Assembly (NCBI GenBank): GCA_021014325.1
Contig: CM037467.1
Location: 5,518,001-5,582,000 of the forward strand
Origin: Plazaster borealis
Lineage: Eukaryota; Echinodermata; Asteroidea; Forcipulatida; Labidiasteridae
Length of the DNA: 64,000 nucleotides
Reading direction: 5' to 3'
Made by a program: the position numbers and the translations under genes. Below the pieces are notes generated by a model, which saw only the letters and a list, made by a program, of their open reading frames with translations, made no database searches and was not told the DNA's origin. This document shows, piece by piece, positions 1 through 12,060 of this stretch (positions are counted from its first letter, which is position 1; every line of letters starts with the position of its first letter).

Positions 1-1245
1 CATTGAAGGACCCTTCTTTGAGGTATTGAAGGGCCTTCTTCTAGGTGTTGAATAGCCTTTTGTCAAGGCCTTCATGGCTTGGACAGCTTCGTAGAGCCAC
101 GATCCCAAGCGACACTAAGGGGAGACCATGCACGCGAGTGGCGCAGCCACGAGGGTTTTTTCCATTTTGTTTGCGGTTTCTAATGTTTTTCTTTATATCT
201 CGTTAGGGTAGCAAAAATCCAAACCAATCAGAAGCGACGAGGGTCAGCGGGTCAGCATACATTAACAAATTATGCAAATTAACAAATATACAAATGGTGA
301 ACGTGTTGTCGTCATCAGAACTAGTATAGTAATAGTATCATCAGCAAATCTTTCGATAATTGTATGGGATATGCTGCTAGGAAACTCGGCAAAATAAAGA
401 GTTTAAACCCTTAGTTACAGCATCAGGCGATTGGAGGAGCTGTACGCAGGCATGCTGTTTTCGGAACTCTCCCCATCCCACCGGATAATGGTAAATGTTC
501 CATAGTTCAAGCGGTCCTGGCCCAATGTGTTTTGACTAGCTTCGTCGACGACCTCATCAACAAGTTACTGTGAGCTATGCGCGTAAACACGACACACACA
601 CACACACACACAGTGCACTGGGAAAACAACAATCCATCTTGGATTCATTTATAATTCTTTTTTGGGTATATGATGCATTCATGTCTGTTGCATTCACGCT
701 ACCTTTTTCCAGATTATGTCCAAGTAATTGATTCTTCATTCTCTTATACTATTATATTTATAAACGTATTTTCCAAACTTGTTTCCCCATGAACTCACTT
801 CCATGTTGTCCGAATTGATTTGTTGTTTACTTAGTACATGTATTTTCCGTTTACTCAACCCAGCTTTCTTAACAAATGGACGAAACTAGGGGAAGTCAGC
901 GTTTTGATTGGTTAATCGTTCAGCCCTTTACTAAATTGCATACAAGTTATGAATAATGCAGTGTCATACTTTATGAATAATTCATCAACAAAACCACGAA
1001 TCAAGTTGGAAAAGGCCCTCTTGGCTTCGCCACTCGACTCGCGCGCGTGGTCTCTCCGTTCCAGTCGCTCCGCTGTTAACGAAGCTGTCCAAGCCATGAA
1101 GGCCTTGACAAAAGGCTAGGTGTTGAAGGGCCCTTGTTCTTAGTATTAAAGGACCCTTGTTTGAGGTATTGAAGGGCCCTTGTTCGAGGTATTGAAGGAC
1201 CCTTGTTTGAGGTATTGAAGGGTCCTTTTTCTTAGTATCACAAGA
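1..1245. repeat. 23-bp minisatellite, split by a TIR element
   Basis: Units of about 23 bp (core AGGTATTGAAGGGCCCTTG) occur at 1-52 and again at 1119-1240. The 55-1116 element lies between the two blocks, so the array was probably continuous before that insertion. The array lies in the sorcin-like gene's intron, just past the donor of the exon at 1263-1376. No coding potential is seen. Confidence 0.75.
55..1116. mobile_element. Non-autonomous TIR DNA transposon flanked by TA
   Basis: Inverted ends of about 38 bp begin GCCTTTTGTCAAGGCC at 55 and mirror at 1079-1116. TA dinucleotides flank both sides (53-54 and 1117-1118), as expected for Tc1/mariner-type or related insertion. The 1.06 kb interior contains a (CA)n run near 592-611 and no transposase-like reading frame, so it is called non-autonomous. 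Superfamily is inference from the TA flank only. Confidence 0.7.
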
Positions 1246-1262
1246 CTCTAAACTGAACTCAC

Positions 1263-4200
1263 CTGTGAGGGCTCTTAAGCGTACCACACAAGACACAAAG
1301 TCATCAAAGGTAATATGACCAGACTTCTCATACCGCCTTATCAACACACCAAGACACTGTGGAGTTAGGTTGTAACCTGAGGATCAAAACAGTCAAAACA
1401 TCAACTTGTCATCCATGAATGATCCACCAAGCTTTGACCCCTAGCACTGATGCCACACGTAGCTATTGTTTGCCCATGGACTGGCGTATTTGGATTCAAA
1501 TCGCTTTTAAAGATATGGTGTACGTCTTATCGCACACGTGTCAGCTTATGTGCAAACTGCACAGCAACTCGCATGGAAGCGGACTCCCAAAATGGGGTAA
1601 CCAAGATTGATGGCTGGTAATAATATCAGGTGAAATGGGTCAACAGGTACACAAACAAATATATAAGAAAGTCAAACATCATGAAGTCAAATTCTAAAAT
1701 ATGAATTTCTTTCATCTACATGTTATCAGTGCAGATGTAAAAGCAGAAAAATGGGGTATCTCATTAGTTACCATTCAGTTCAAATAATCCATTTAAATTT
1801 AACATGAGGATATTTTTATATTTTAACCATCCAGGATAGCGTTGTCTAAGGATTCCAGGGCACCCACATACCACCCTGGCCACTCAGCAGAAACCACATC
1901 ACAAGAAGTGTGCCTCATACAATGCAGCTCACATAGAGTCTTGTTCCAACTGTAAATGCCAGATTTTTGATTATTTTATTTGTTTATCCCATCCCTTGAA
2001 TTCCAGCAATAATGATAAAAGTAATAACACGAACTTACAAAGCGCACTTTTTAACCCTTTCAGCCCCAAGTTCTTTTGAAATAAACAACCGATGTGGCCC
2101 ACGTTGTTTGACCACTCAAGTGTGAAGCACACATTCTCACACTACAGGAAGCTTGTGTTCAAAGTTCAATTTTACAAACTCTATTATTACCTTGAAGATT
2201 GCATAAACCCTATTATATGTTACCATCAATGGAAAGATCCGATCTTTCTCTTTCCAATGATGGTAAGCTTTGGTATGGAGGGTGAACATGGACTAAACTA
2301 CAGCTTTTTAACAAAATGGCCTTCGTGCTCAGGCTTGAGTGCTTTTTGTGTGATATCTTGGGCCACTAAAATCGCCATTGGGGCTCAAGCAGGGTATAGT
2401 GCACAGTCGACTAATGTCGCCATTGGGGTTGAAAGGGTTAACATAACATTACTCAAGGCACTACAAAAAAATATTCTACAGAATATCAAAGCTCTCTACA
2501 GAAAATTACACTCAATAACATGAATTAACATGTTAATAAATTGCAGTAAACGGAAGTTTCTTAATTTGAGTTTGAAAGTTGTTGAGAACGAATGTTTCTA
2601 ATGTTATTGGGCAGTTTGTTCCACAAGACTGCTGGTGCAATGTGAGAGAAAGCTTAATCACCATTGTGTGTAGTTTGAGATTTAGGGACTATGAGCTGGG
2701 TTGAGGCAGCAGAACCAAGAGAATAATGCCTTTGGGATGCCTGAAGATAAAGCGCTATATAAAAACTAGCTTTCAAAGCTTTTGATTGCATTATGCAGCT
2801 CATGTCCCTGTTCTGCAGCCTGTCTATTGTCAATTCTCTTTGAACTTCCCAAAGCTTCTGGCATTACGCATCTCATGTCCCTGTTCTGTAGCCTGTCTAT
2901 TGTCATTTACCTTTGCTCTTACCAAAACTTTTAATTGCATCATGCATCTCATGTCCCTGTTCTGTAGCCTGTCTATTGTCATTTACCTTTGCTCTTACCA
3001 AAACTTTTAATTGCATCATGCATCTCATGTCCCTGTTCTGTAGCCTGTCTATTGTCACTTCTCTTTGCACTTACCAAAGCTTTTGATGGCATTATGCAGC
3101 TCATGTCCCTGTACTGTTCCTGATCTGTCAGTATCAAACTGAATGAACGTCTGCTTCCATTGGTTAATGACAGTCCATAGTTCCTTGAACTCATTAAAGC
3201 CCATCTTACCAGAGTAATCACGCTGTACACATGGTCAAGGACAATATCTACTCTTTCGTGTCTAATCAGTTTGAAATCTTCACTTTTAAAGGGAATTAAT
3301 CAAATTAATCAAACCATAACATGATCTACGTCACAAACCGTGCACTTGGGCTTCTTTAATAGATGTTAAATTTGCATCGGGGATAAAGAAGATTATATTT
3401 GGTTTTACCCGTACACCGATGTGTGTAAAGCACTGTATACTCAGTACTTTCCCGAGTCCTGTGAAAAAAATCACAGACATATTACTCGGGTGGGATTCGA
3501 ACCCACGACCTTTGCAATTCTAGAGCAGATGTCTTACCAACTAGACCACCGAGATTGCCCGGTAGCTAGAGGCAGTTCGAATTTCGAACTGCCTCTAGCT
3601 ACCGGGCAATCTCGGTGGTCTAGTTGGTAAGACATCCACTTGGGCTTCATTCAATGTGCATTTTCATCAGACCAATTTGATCTGGTGCACGCTAGACCAC
3701 ATCATGTGTTAAATACAGTGGTACAAAATGCCCTTATATTGGGTGCCAAAATGCAATCTTGTAAAGTTTGTTTATTCTTATAGTTTATCCTCAAATTACA
3801 AAGATCTACTTGGATGTAATATGTAGCAAATAGTGAAGGACTGTACTGGTTAAAAACTTAATATACATGTAAATATGGTTATATAAGCCACGATTTGCAT
3901 CCATGCATCTCGCAGTCTGACACAAATTATTTTTGTATTTTCTTTAAACTCTGCTAAAAATATCCAATACCAATCAGATTAAGACATTAATGACCAGACA
4001 GTGGAATCTCTTGAGAAGGTAAATTTCATTTTTGGGAAGAGAAAGATTGTTTTTCAACGGACACACCATCCAACCAACTTGTGAATTTTTCATTTAATTA
4101 GGTGGTTGGTCCCGATTTAGTGAAGAAAAAATGTATTTATATATTTATTTTTTTCTTCATATATTTTATCAGGAATTTACAAATTCATACATGTACATAA

Positions 4201-7200
4201 ACCTGTCCGCATATTTCATTAATAAGGGACATGGACACTTTTTACTCATGATATGAACTTTGTATACATAAAACTAATTTTAAGTATTTATTTATTTATT
4301 TATTATTATTATAATAATTATTATTATAATTTTTTTTTTTTTTTTTGGGGGGGGATAAATGCATAAATCCTCTACTTTTATCTTGAATGACAAAAGCATA
4401 TTTTCCACAAACTCAATAGAAATTGTAAACAAAACAAGTTATCCCATTATACTATCACTGTACAATGTAACAGTGGCAATGATAAAAGGATACATCCAGC
4501 ATAGCTATCATTACACGACAAGTCTCTAGGCTGAACTCTGAAAATATAAAAAACAAATAAAATACATGTAATTATAGCAATGTCAGTAGGAACATCAGAA
4601 TCACTGTATTGTCTCCAGATTATTGTAAAATTGTTTGGTACAAATTGAAGAAAACTATTATTTTACTTGGACATGTGCATCATGCAAATTCTATTGACCA
4701 GACCTTTTTGGTGATATCTCTGAGATGCAAACAAATAAATAAAGATCGGAAGTCAGATTAGTACATGAAGGAAGAATTTAGCACCTGCAACACTGTGTAC
4801 AACCAATAATAAATGGCATTTTCACACCTTCAATTCTGTAAGTCTACAGATAGACAAAGTCACAATCAGCCCTGGAATTACATGGAAGTGAGGTCGAGGG
4901 AAAGAAGAACACTCCAGGGATCACCGAGTCGTAGTTTTGATCACAGTACAAGTCAAAGCAATATTTGTTTTTATAACACCCCATACAATACACTAACATA
5001 CATGCAGATGTTTAGGTTAAAGAAGCTGTTGTTGCTCTGGGTATAGTACACTGGTTGCTATGGGTTTAGTACATGGTTGCTAGGGGTATAGTAAATTGGT
5101 AGTAAAACTAAGAAATAACATGTGACATACTCTAAACCAATCACGAGACAGAATCTATCTTTAAGTAAGATTGTTTCTAATTCAGTTAGAGGTCAATGGT
5201 TGTGTGTTGATCCTTTTCACAGTTATGTGTTTTATGTCTGCATTTAGTTCCCATTAAATTCTTATCTCAATCACCACAAGACACAGTCATTTAAAATCTT
5301 ACACATTGCAGGAAACTTACGTTGATATGTTCCTGCTATTCCAGATGCTGTAAGGCACTGCTGCAGCTCAACTGGTTCAATCTGTCCATCCTAAAAATTA
5401 TAATGAGTACAATTTAAAGATCTATATAAAAGTGCTGTTAAAAATAAATATCCAAGTACCTTATACTACTACACCATGAAAATTGGGCCTAAAGGATTCT
5501 TGAAACCATCTCAATGCCTTAGGAGTATGCAGCCCCAGCAACCAAATGGATGAACAGGTTATAATAATTCATAATAATTCATGTCCCAGTCATGACACTT
5601 GTATCCTTGAGCAAGATACTTTACCATAATTGCTTTGTCCTTCGGATGGGACATTAAGCCGTAGGTCCCGTGTACTAGGATTGGTAGTGCACGTAAAAGA
5701 ACCCAGAACACTTATCGTGGAAGTGTAGGGGTTTAACCCTGGTGTTTCTGGTTCACATTGCAAGCACCCTTGTGTACAGGTTTCCTCAGGCTTGCGAGCT
5801 ACAGTGATTCACTTGTGAGGCATCCTTGGTTTCATTAGGCCAAACAAAATAAATTTGTGTTTACGATAACCCGACCGACCTCAATTTTTTGCGGCCAAAT
5901 TGCCGATCTCAAAACTTTTTTCTAAATATTTTGTGAGTTGGTAAAATTTAAACTTCTTTCTAGCCCGCCGGGCGAGTCAAAAAATTGTTCCTTTTCACAA
6001 AACAATAAATGAAGGATACGGTGGTTAAATCTCAAATAGAGATTATTTTTAAGTTTGTAAAATGGTTTAACAAGTCTTAATATTTGCTAGATTTAATGTG
6101 GCCGCATTGCAATCGTGATTGTTCATTTCAGTATACAAACGTTAAAACACGCATGCACATAACCACATGGTGCTGAGTATCCACCGGCACAACGTTCGGT
6201 CGCCCGCCGGTCGTCCATGCACACACAACTTACAGCGGGTCCAGAGTCCAACATTCCGCACGCTGTGATTGGCCGTTGAAATTTCCATATTCATAAGAAA
6301 ACTTGGCTAGTCTCCAACTCGGTACACATTCACGAGTCGAGTAAAGAATAGCTGCACAGTGTGGCGCACGCCTGCGGATTCTGTACTATACACAGCCTTG
6401 GATTAAGGCTATTCAAACATTGACAACTTTTGCCGACAGAGGGCGATGCTGCATGCAGGGCAAAGTTCATTGAATTTGTTTCCAATGTGAGTCATCGACT
6501 GATCGTTTAATCACAGAGATTTCATTGCAAAAGAAGTTATATAAAACCGATCATGAATGCATTAAAATGGTTGTTGGTGGAAAAAGTATTATTAAGGGCA
6601 GAAATTAGGGGATTAGATCGTCCAAAAACGTAATTTTGCGAACTTCACTTCCGTGTTTTGTTTGTTTTTTTGTACGCTTCAAAAATTGTGTGGGCGACCC
6701 AAAATTGGTTGAATCGCCCGGCCGGCCGGCTAACCCCTGCCCAGCAACCCGGAGGTTCATCAGTCTGGGTAAAGTACAAGTAAGTGTACAACAATGGAAT
6801 GAAAAATGTGAACAAAATAACTACACTTCAAATTGAAAGTTGGTAAAATTGATATCAGCATTTAAAACATAGCCCTGATTGGTGTAAGAGATAACAAATT
6901 TCCTTGAAACTTCTGAAGCGCTTGCAACTTGACCTCCTCTGTAAATAGCCCATGTTATGTTTTTTTCTAAAGAGCTTTAATAAACTTTCAGGGTTTACCA
7001 CTTTCCAACATGACGATTTAAACTTTATGAGTTGAACAAGGTTAGTGTAATGGTAACAGGTGTAAAATATTAACAAATAACTCGAAATTCAAGAACTAAA
7101 ATTAAAAAAAAGAAAGAAAAAAAAAAGGCCGTTACCGTAAACACAACATTTATTTTGTTTGGCCTTACCGGAAATATATAATAATAATAATAATAATGTC

Positions 7201-10200
7201 AACAATCTCTGACCTAGAAAATACCCCATTTACTCCTAGTTGATGAGAAGCAATTATAAAGTGTCTTGCCCAAGGACACTTGTCATGATTGGGATTCGAA
7301 CCCACACTCTGGTGACTTAGCCATCACAGACTAGTCATGACAGCAGACTACAAATTTGATCAATGTTAGCAAATTCTTTTACATATGTATGAACAAGTGA
7401 GTCATCAGAATATTTTTTTAAATGATGTGATAATTCAGAGCATATATGTAGAATTGTAAGAGATAAATACTTAGTATGGTAGGAATTGAAAAACAAGTGC
7501 AAGTATGAAAGCATGTCTAATTGGGCAAATACAGTACTGTACAAACAAGCACTGTGGGCTAAATTCATAGAGCTGCTTTTAAAGCAGAAAATATTGCTTG
7601 AAAAACTTCTGCTAAGCAAAATTAGCAGGAAACCAATCACATGTGGCACATGAACCAATGGTAGTTTGGCTGGTAATCTCTTTATCTTGTAAGCACAATT
7701 GTTTTGTACCTATGACAGGGGCATTGGTCATAGTGAATAGTACACGTAGTGAACCAACATTTGAATTGTTTGCATTAACTTAGTATGAGGGTGATTTTCT
7801 AAACTTTAGACTGAATTTAATATATTTTAGGCCATCATTTTCGTTGTTTTTCTTGAGAGACTGTTTATCACACTGTTTCCACCCCAATGCGTAAAAGGGC
7901 ATGTTGGAATATGTATGTATTTGCAAACTGTACATAAATTATTATCATAACTACTGTACTTACTTGGCCTGCAACAGCTTGAAACCATCCCCATAGTGGA
8001 TCCTAAAATAAGAATATTAACAAAATGTAAATTCAAAATAGAACAAAACAACACAGAGCCTGACTTGTTCGCTAGCCTGGCATTTAAACACTGTCATGTC
8101 TACCCGTCAAGTGAAGTGTGCATTGTCAAAATTGCTTCAATGGTCCTTTTGTATGTACTGTAACCTTAGAAACTAGTCAAATAAATCAGCAACCTCCCTG
8201 TGTGGAACGATTTTGGCAATAAACCTTCAAACACACATAACATCATTTGAGTAGAGCGCCCTCGGCAAGAGGTCAAAAGTAGGATGCTCATTGGCCCATC
8301 CTGTGCGCCGCAGGTACGTAAATGTGCGTTTTCCATTGTTTCATCATCATTTTACCTCTAAGATGGTGGTGTGTTGACAACAATGCATGATCCATTCCAC
8401 ATTTACCCAGTCACATCCCACCAAACACAGGACTCATACATGTCATACATGTAAATCTGGGAGTCAGAATGACTTACAGATGTCAAATTGTTGTTTTATG
8501 AGTAACACGTCAGCATCTCAAGTCAAAATCATTCAGTGAACCAAATCGTTTTATAACTTGTGGTCAATGTTGTAACTGGGCATGCTACTTCGTTCCTGTA
8601 AAAAGTGTAAGGGCAAGGCATTTTAATCTTTGTTAGGCTCTATCATCTATGGGTAAATTTAGGGCACTTCTTTCTCCTCAATGGAAATGTCAATTTATAG
8701 TGGAATATTTCAATGGGCACCAAGACAATGACCTGGGCCAGGGGAGTTGCGATTAAATCATAACCTTCTCTTTACCATTTTTTTCTTCAACATTCTAAAT
8801 TTATTCAATTGGTACGTTTAATATTTAATATTTTAAGGGGAAAAACACATTAAAAATGGTCCATCATAGGCATAGCTATAGGTGTAAACTCTAGTAAAAG
8901 GGGGCGTGACTAATGAAGCAGTAACTTGGAGTTATGATTATCGCAGCTATGACTGTAGTTGCAATAATTGTAACCCTCCATTCTCCCGACCCTCCATCCT
9001 CCTGACCCTCCTCCTGACCCTCCCGACGGTCTGTGACCGTTGGCAGTGGTCGGGAGGATGGAGGCGTACGATTATCGCAACTACATGTACTATCTATCCT
9101 GACACCCAGGGTCATGTCAATAGGTTTTGCATTTTTTAAGCAGTTGATGGTATAGGGCCTAATTAATAGGTAGGGGACCAATAAATCAACATGTCTGGGT
9201 AAATAAATACTATTTTTTGAGTGGTTGTTAGATTCACTAAAGTTCCTTTCACTTCAGGAATAAATCACAGATAAAATTGTAAAAAACCATAAAAAATGCT
9301 GTCACAAGATATGACATTGACATTGACAAGTGTGTCCTTGTTAGTCCTTTTGAGTGTAGCCTTCATGATTAAAGATAAATGCACCACTGCCAGACACACC
9401 GGGCGAACATCTTCTCTTTTTTTCTTTATGTGCATTATAGTTTTTATAACAACACATGGAACCTACTGCTTTCTGTCCCATCCGAAGGACTAGGCAATAA
9501 TGGTTAAGTGTCTTGCTTCAGGACACAAGTGTCAAGACCGGGACTCGAACCCACACTCTGCTGATCAAAAACACCAGAGCTTGAGTTCGGTGCTCTTAAC
9601 CACTCAGCCACGACATGCCACGCATGGATGATTACGGAGGTAGAAATATGGAGCACCAAGAATTGCTCTCTTCTGGCCCCTCCCTGCCCTGGCATGCCTA
9701 CAGCCCCCCCTGCTCTGCTGAAATGTCTTCACTCCCCCATTCCCCTAAGCTCCTATAGAACCATTTTTGTCTGTGCAACGTAACCAACCATCACATTCAC
9801 AAATCATAACCTACAATTACAAAGTAGTACAGTCATTTGACCAGTTCGGGATCATTGACCAGTTCCGGATCACTTCAACTTTGCAACAAACAAATAATTA
9901 AATTCCTTCTCACATCAATTTCTGTTGATACATGTGAAGAATAACATCCAATAAGCCAACAAACCCAAAACAGGGTGCCAAACATCATCAAAAAATAAAT
10001 GATAGCAAATTTTCTGAAGTTTGTCTGCGACAGGCCTAGGCTATTGCTCTTTTAGATAGTGATTTGGTTTGCTTTTGGGCAATCCCTAGGCTGCTGTTTG
10101 TTTTGTATTTCTACATATTCCTCTGTTTTTTGTAATTCTTGGTCTGATTGTTTTTTGTAAGTCTCCTGAATGTATTGTAATGATGTTTGTTAAGCCTGAA

Positions 10201-11249
10201 TGAATAAATAAATAAATAAATAAATAAATAAATTTATCATTAAAACAAAAATGTTGGTTAAAAAAACCCTGTTAAAACTTCTCACCTTTAAAATTTGAAT
10301 GCCAGGGCGAATAACATTTATGTAAAATGCTAAGAATATGTAAGAAATATTTCACGTAAATACTGAGCAGTTTTCTTGCTTTTTTAAGGAAATGAAATTA
10401 CCAAAATCAACTTTTGGTGGGCATCGTACCCTTGACCAGTTCGGGATCACTCAACATCTCATTGCGTCAAATGCCATGGTAGCACACTCAGTAAGGTAAA
10501 ATCATACGGCTGATGTAGAAAGTATAGTTATTACTTTTAACATACATTACTTCAACAAATTCTTGTAGTAATATTGTTTTTTGTGATAAAATGAAACTTG
10601 GAGGAGGGAGTTGCGACTGTAAAGAATGTTGCTTTTAGACACGCTTCACTTTTTCATTTACCTGCGCTGAGTGTTGTTTTGTGTTTTTGTCGCTGGGTTT
10701 TTGCACTGCTGTTGGAAGAAACCTACATGACATTAACTGGAGAAAGGAAGTCCACGTCCATACCAACACACTTCTGAAGTTTGTGTCCTTTAGAGACAGT
10801 TTTGTGGATTGGAGTACGGGTTTATAATAGAGCCTTTAGATTAGAGGGCATGCTACAGTACTGATTCCAGGTCAAACAGGTGACGATACTTTTCTCGAAG
10901 CCTCTTCAAAAGTATTATTTTATTTTTTTCAGTGGATACTTGGTGAGTTTTATGACATGTTTAGGTAAACTGATCAACATTTGTTGAAGATATCAAAAAG
11001 ATAGCAACAAAAAACAACATGAATTCAAAAAGTGATCCAGCACTGGTCAAACCATGGAGGTATAAAAACGAATGTGTATACATACATTACACTTACACTT
11101 ACAGGTGTAGCATGTAATGTATAGTGGAGCAGGAGGAGGAAGGAAAAGTACAAAACATAAAAAAATCATCTTCTGGGAAATGAAGAATCTTTGCTTACAG
11201 CCACTGGAGGAGCATGTACTTGAGGAGCTCCATAGCCTGGGTAAGCCAT
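1263..11249 (-). CDS. SRI: Sorcin/grancalcin-like penta-EF-hand protein (partial, last exon off left edge)
   Basis: Coding exons in gene order: 11199-11249, 7964-8002, 5321-5390, 4494-4537, 3075-3222, 1263-1376. Lengths and phases join cleanly into 155 codons plus 1 nt. The start has a Pro/Gly/Tyr-rich opening (MAYPGYGAP), as in sorcin, and an in-frame TAG stands directly before the ATG. Then come [17 protein letters not shown] (EF1), [30 protein letters not shown] (EF2), FDTDRSGTV (EF3) and [14 protein letters not shown] (EF4). The family binds Ca2+, dimerises through EF5 and moves to membranes; sorcin regulates ryanodine receptors. The EF5 exon, about 30 residues, must lie beyond position 1. 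Sorcin and grancalcin are hard to separate in invertebrates; FDTDRSGTV and GFNEFKELW match sorcin best. Introns carry several transposons. Confidence 0.88.
2055..2437. mobile_element. PiggyBac-like MITE (TTAA flanks)
   Basis: Inverted ends CCCTTTCAGCCCCA / TGGGGTTGAAAGGG are each bordered by TTAA (2051-2054 and 2438-2441). A CCC-starting TIR with a TTAA target is the piggyBac pattern. The interior is about 380 bp and also partly palindromic (around 2230-2260). The open frame across it shows no known domain. Confidence 0.65.
2772..3074 (-). repeat. Tandem partial copies of the SRI exon 3' end with 5' splice site
   Basis: On the minus strand the true exon ends GGGACATGAGCTGCATAATG...AGCTTTG and is followed by GTAAGTGC. 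Directly downstream in the gene, the last ~43 bp of exon plus ~33 bp of intron recur at a 73-76 bp spacing, giving four extra copies with donors mapping near 2995, 2919, 2846 and 2772. The two nearest copies keep GTAAGA-type donors; the outer two have lost GT. Copies diverge from the exon, so the duplication is not recent. No acceptor site precedes the copies. Confidence 0.85.
3366..3590 (-). mobile_element. tRNA-derived SINE (family 1)
   Basis: Read on the minus strand, the head has an A-box-like TGGTCTAGTTGGTAAGAC and a B box GGTTCGAATCCCACCC, followed by a non-tRNA body with CTCGGGAAAGTACTGAG and a tail ending near 3366. Related copies lie at 50374-50530 and 50564-51562. It sits in the sorcin-like gene's intron. 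Confidence 0.8.
3528..3636. repeat. Perfect 109-bp palindrome at the SINE head
   Basis: Arms of 54 bp (3528-3581 and 3583-3636) are exact reverse complements with a single T between them, centred on TTCGAATTTCGAA. The right arm is an inverted duplicate of the SINE head. Confidence 0.9.
3660..3860. repeat. Fragment of dispersed MITE family (see 29521-29803)
   Basis: The segment with TACAAAATGCCCTTATA and AAAGATCTACTTGGATGTAA matches the right half of the palindromic element at 29521-29803. The left terminus is missing. Confidence 0.6.
4283..4356. repeat. Low-complexity ATTT/ATT run ending in T(n)G(n)
   Basis: ATTT and ATT repeats run into about 17 T and then about 8 G. This lies between the sorcin-like exons at 3222 and 4494. 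Confidence 0.9.
5574..5834 (+). mobile_element. SINE body fragment (tRNA-Leu-type family)
   Basis: The stretch TTGAGCAAGATACTTTACC ... TCCTTCGGATGGGACATTAA ... CACGTAAAAGAACCCA matches the body of the tRNA-Leu-headed SINE at 9464-9640 and the copy at 63690-63880. The tRNA head is absent here. Its 3' end (GAGGCATCCTTGGTTTCAT) borders the TIR element starting at 5838. Confidence 0.7.
5838..7164. mobile_element. Non-autonomous TIR element, copy 1
   Basis: Termini GGCCAAACAAAATAAAT and ATTTATTTTGTTTGGCC are inverted (about 35 bp with continuation), flanked by TTA on both sides (5835-5837, 7165-7167). About 1.1 kb of the interior is shared with 59981-61151. This copy has roughly 215 bp extra near 6862-7075. 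The interior has no transposase frame. A 3-bp TTA target and GGCC ends fit PIF/Harbinger, which is inference. Confidence 0.8.
7243..7330 (-). mobile_element. tRNA-Leu-type SINE fragment
   Basis: On the minus strand GGTTCGAATCCCAATC (B box) is followed by GACAAGTGTCCTTGGGCAAG and ACACTTTATAATTGC, the same head/body junction as at 9464-9640. Confidence 0.6.
7545..7665. repeat. MITE fragment of the GCTGCTT palindromic family
   Basis: GGGCTAAATTCATAGAGCTG and CTGCTAAGCAAAATTAGCAG resemble the elements at 13945-14190 and 29270-29415. It lies in an intron of the sorcin-like gene, near its 39-bp exon. Confidence 0.5.
8935..9090. repeat. Imperfect inverted repeat with CCTCC runs
   Basis: GATTATCGCAGCTATGACTG on the left mirrors AGTTGCGATAATCGTACGCC (minus-strand reading) on the right; pyrimidine-rich CCCTCC repeats fill the middle. 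Probably a short MITE. Sequence between 8055 and 8935 shows nothing recognisable. Confidence 0.5.
9464..9640 (-). mobile_element. tRNA-Leu(CAA)-derived SINE
   Basis: The minus strand from about 9621 reads GTGGCTGAGTGGTTAAGAGC (A box), CGAACTCAAGCTCTGG (Leu CAA-type anticodon arm), a long variable arm, then GGGTTCGAGTCCCG (B box). The body follows: GACACTTGTGTCC, TTAACCATTATTGCC and TCCTTCGGATGGGAC. The body links this head to the fragments at 5574, 7243, 11936, 28590 and 63690. It is followed by SINE body, so it is not a functional tRNA gene. Confidence 0.8.
10050..10236 (+). mobile_element. Possible non-LTR 3' tail ending in (TAAA)n
   Basis: T-rich sequence with TGTAATGATGTTTGTTAAGC runs into eight or so AAAT/TAAA units at 10204-10233, the look of a LINE 3' end. 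No reverse transcriptase remains upstream. The call is tentative; 9700-10050 and 10240-11100 show nothing else firm. Confidence 0.35.
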
Positions 11250-11640
11250 CTATCTGTCGATAACAGGTCAATAGAATTAGAAATCGGTAAATTTGAAGTT
11301 CGCTGTGACTGTGAGATTGAGCTGGAGGAAAAGGATGGTGTGGTGATATTGGTGTAGCTAGCGTGTTTATTTCCTGTCCGCCGTGTGGTGGTCCGCACAA
11401 CGTAGACACACACGGGCACCACACGGGTGGGGCTAGTGCATAACTCTATGGGCTTATGGCGAAAGAAACTAGTAGGAAGCTCTGTCGTTTAAAATGTCAT
11501 CAGGCAGAGGAGGGCGCCCTACCGCGCGGATCATCAATTCGAACTTACGATACGATATGTGCATGCAACATGTGTAACGGAGAGGCTCCGGATCCAGAGC
11601 CTGGATGAGTTGTCAAAATTAACATTGTCTTGAACAATTA
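11250..11640. promoter_or_regulatory. Probable promoter/5' UTR region of the sorcin-like gene
   Basis: The sorcin-like ATG is at 11249 (minus). Upstream sequence to about 11640 is locally richer in CpG (for example GGGCGCCCTACCGCGCGG near 11512-11530). A possible acceptor (CGACAG, minus) directly before the ATG hints at a separate 5' UTR exon. No TATA box is evident. Position, not motif, supports the call. Confidence 0.4.
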
Positions 11641-11935
11641 TTGTTACCAAAAAAACTGCTATAACTTCAAAGAAGACCCAGGTAGGCCAAGGCAGGTTTA
11701 ATTGTTTGTTTTTTGTGTGTCGTGCTGAAACTTACCCATATGGCCATGCGTGTCGTGTGGTCAAGAGCACCGCGCGGACTCGACGGTCAAATTACGGTTC
11801 AACCATGTCAACCTCATGCCCATGACATGCATGATGGCACCATGGACATGATGGAGGTGGCACTGGGTCATTTTGGGTGTGATTTTGACTTTGATGAGTC
11901 CCCAGTCTTGACACTTGTGACTTTTGTGTCCTGAA

Positions 11936-12060
11936 CTTACACTAAACTAAACACTTAACCATTATTGCTTTGTCCTTCGAATGGGACGTGGTAAAGCTGT
12001 AAGTGTCCTGTAAGACTGTGCATAGACTATAGAGCAAGGACGTGGTAAGTGTAAGTCCTG
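11936..12060 (+). mobile_element. SINE body fragment (tRNA-Leu-type family)
   Basis: AACCATTATTGCTTTGTCC, TTCGAATGGGACG and a partial repeat of ACGTGGTAA...GTAAGT match the family body; short and decayed. Confidence 0.5.

Noticed and set aside
2092..2523. 143-codon frame in the sorcin-like intron
   Set aside because: It covers the TTAA-flanked MITE and has no conserved motif.
9541..9621. Functional tRNA-Leu gene (minus)
   Set aside because: It has mismatches in the stems and is followed by the SINE body shared with other copies.
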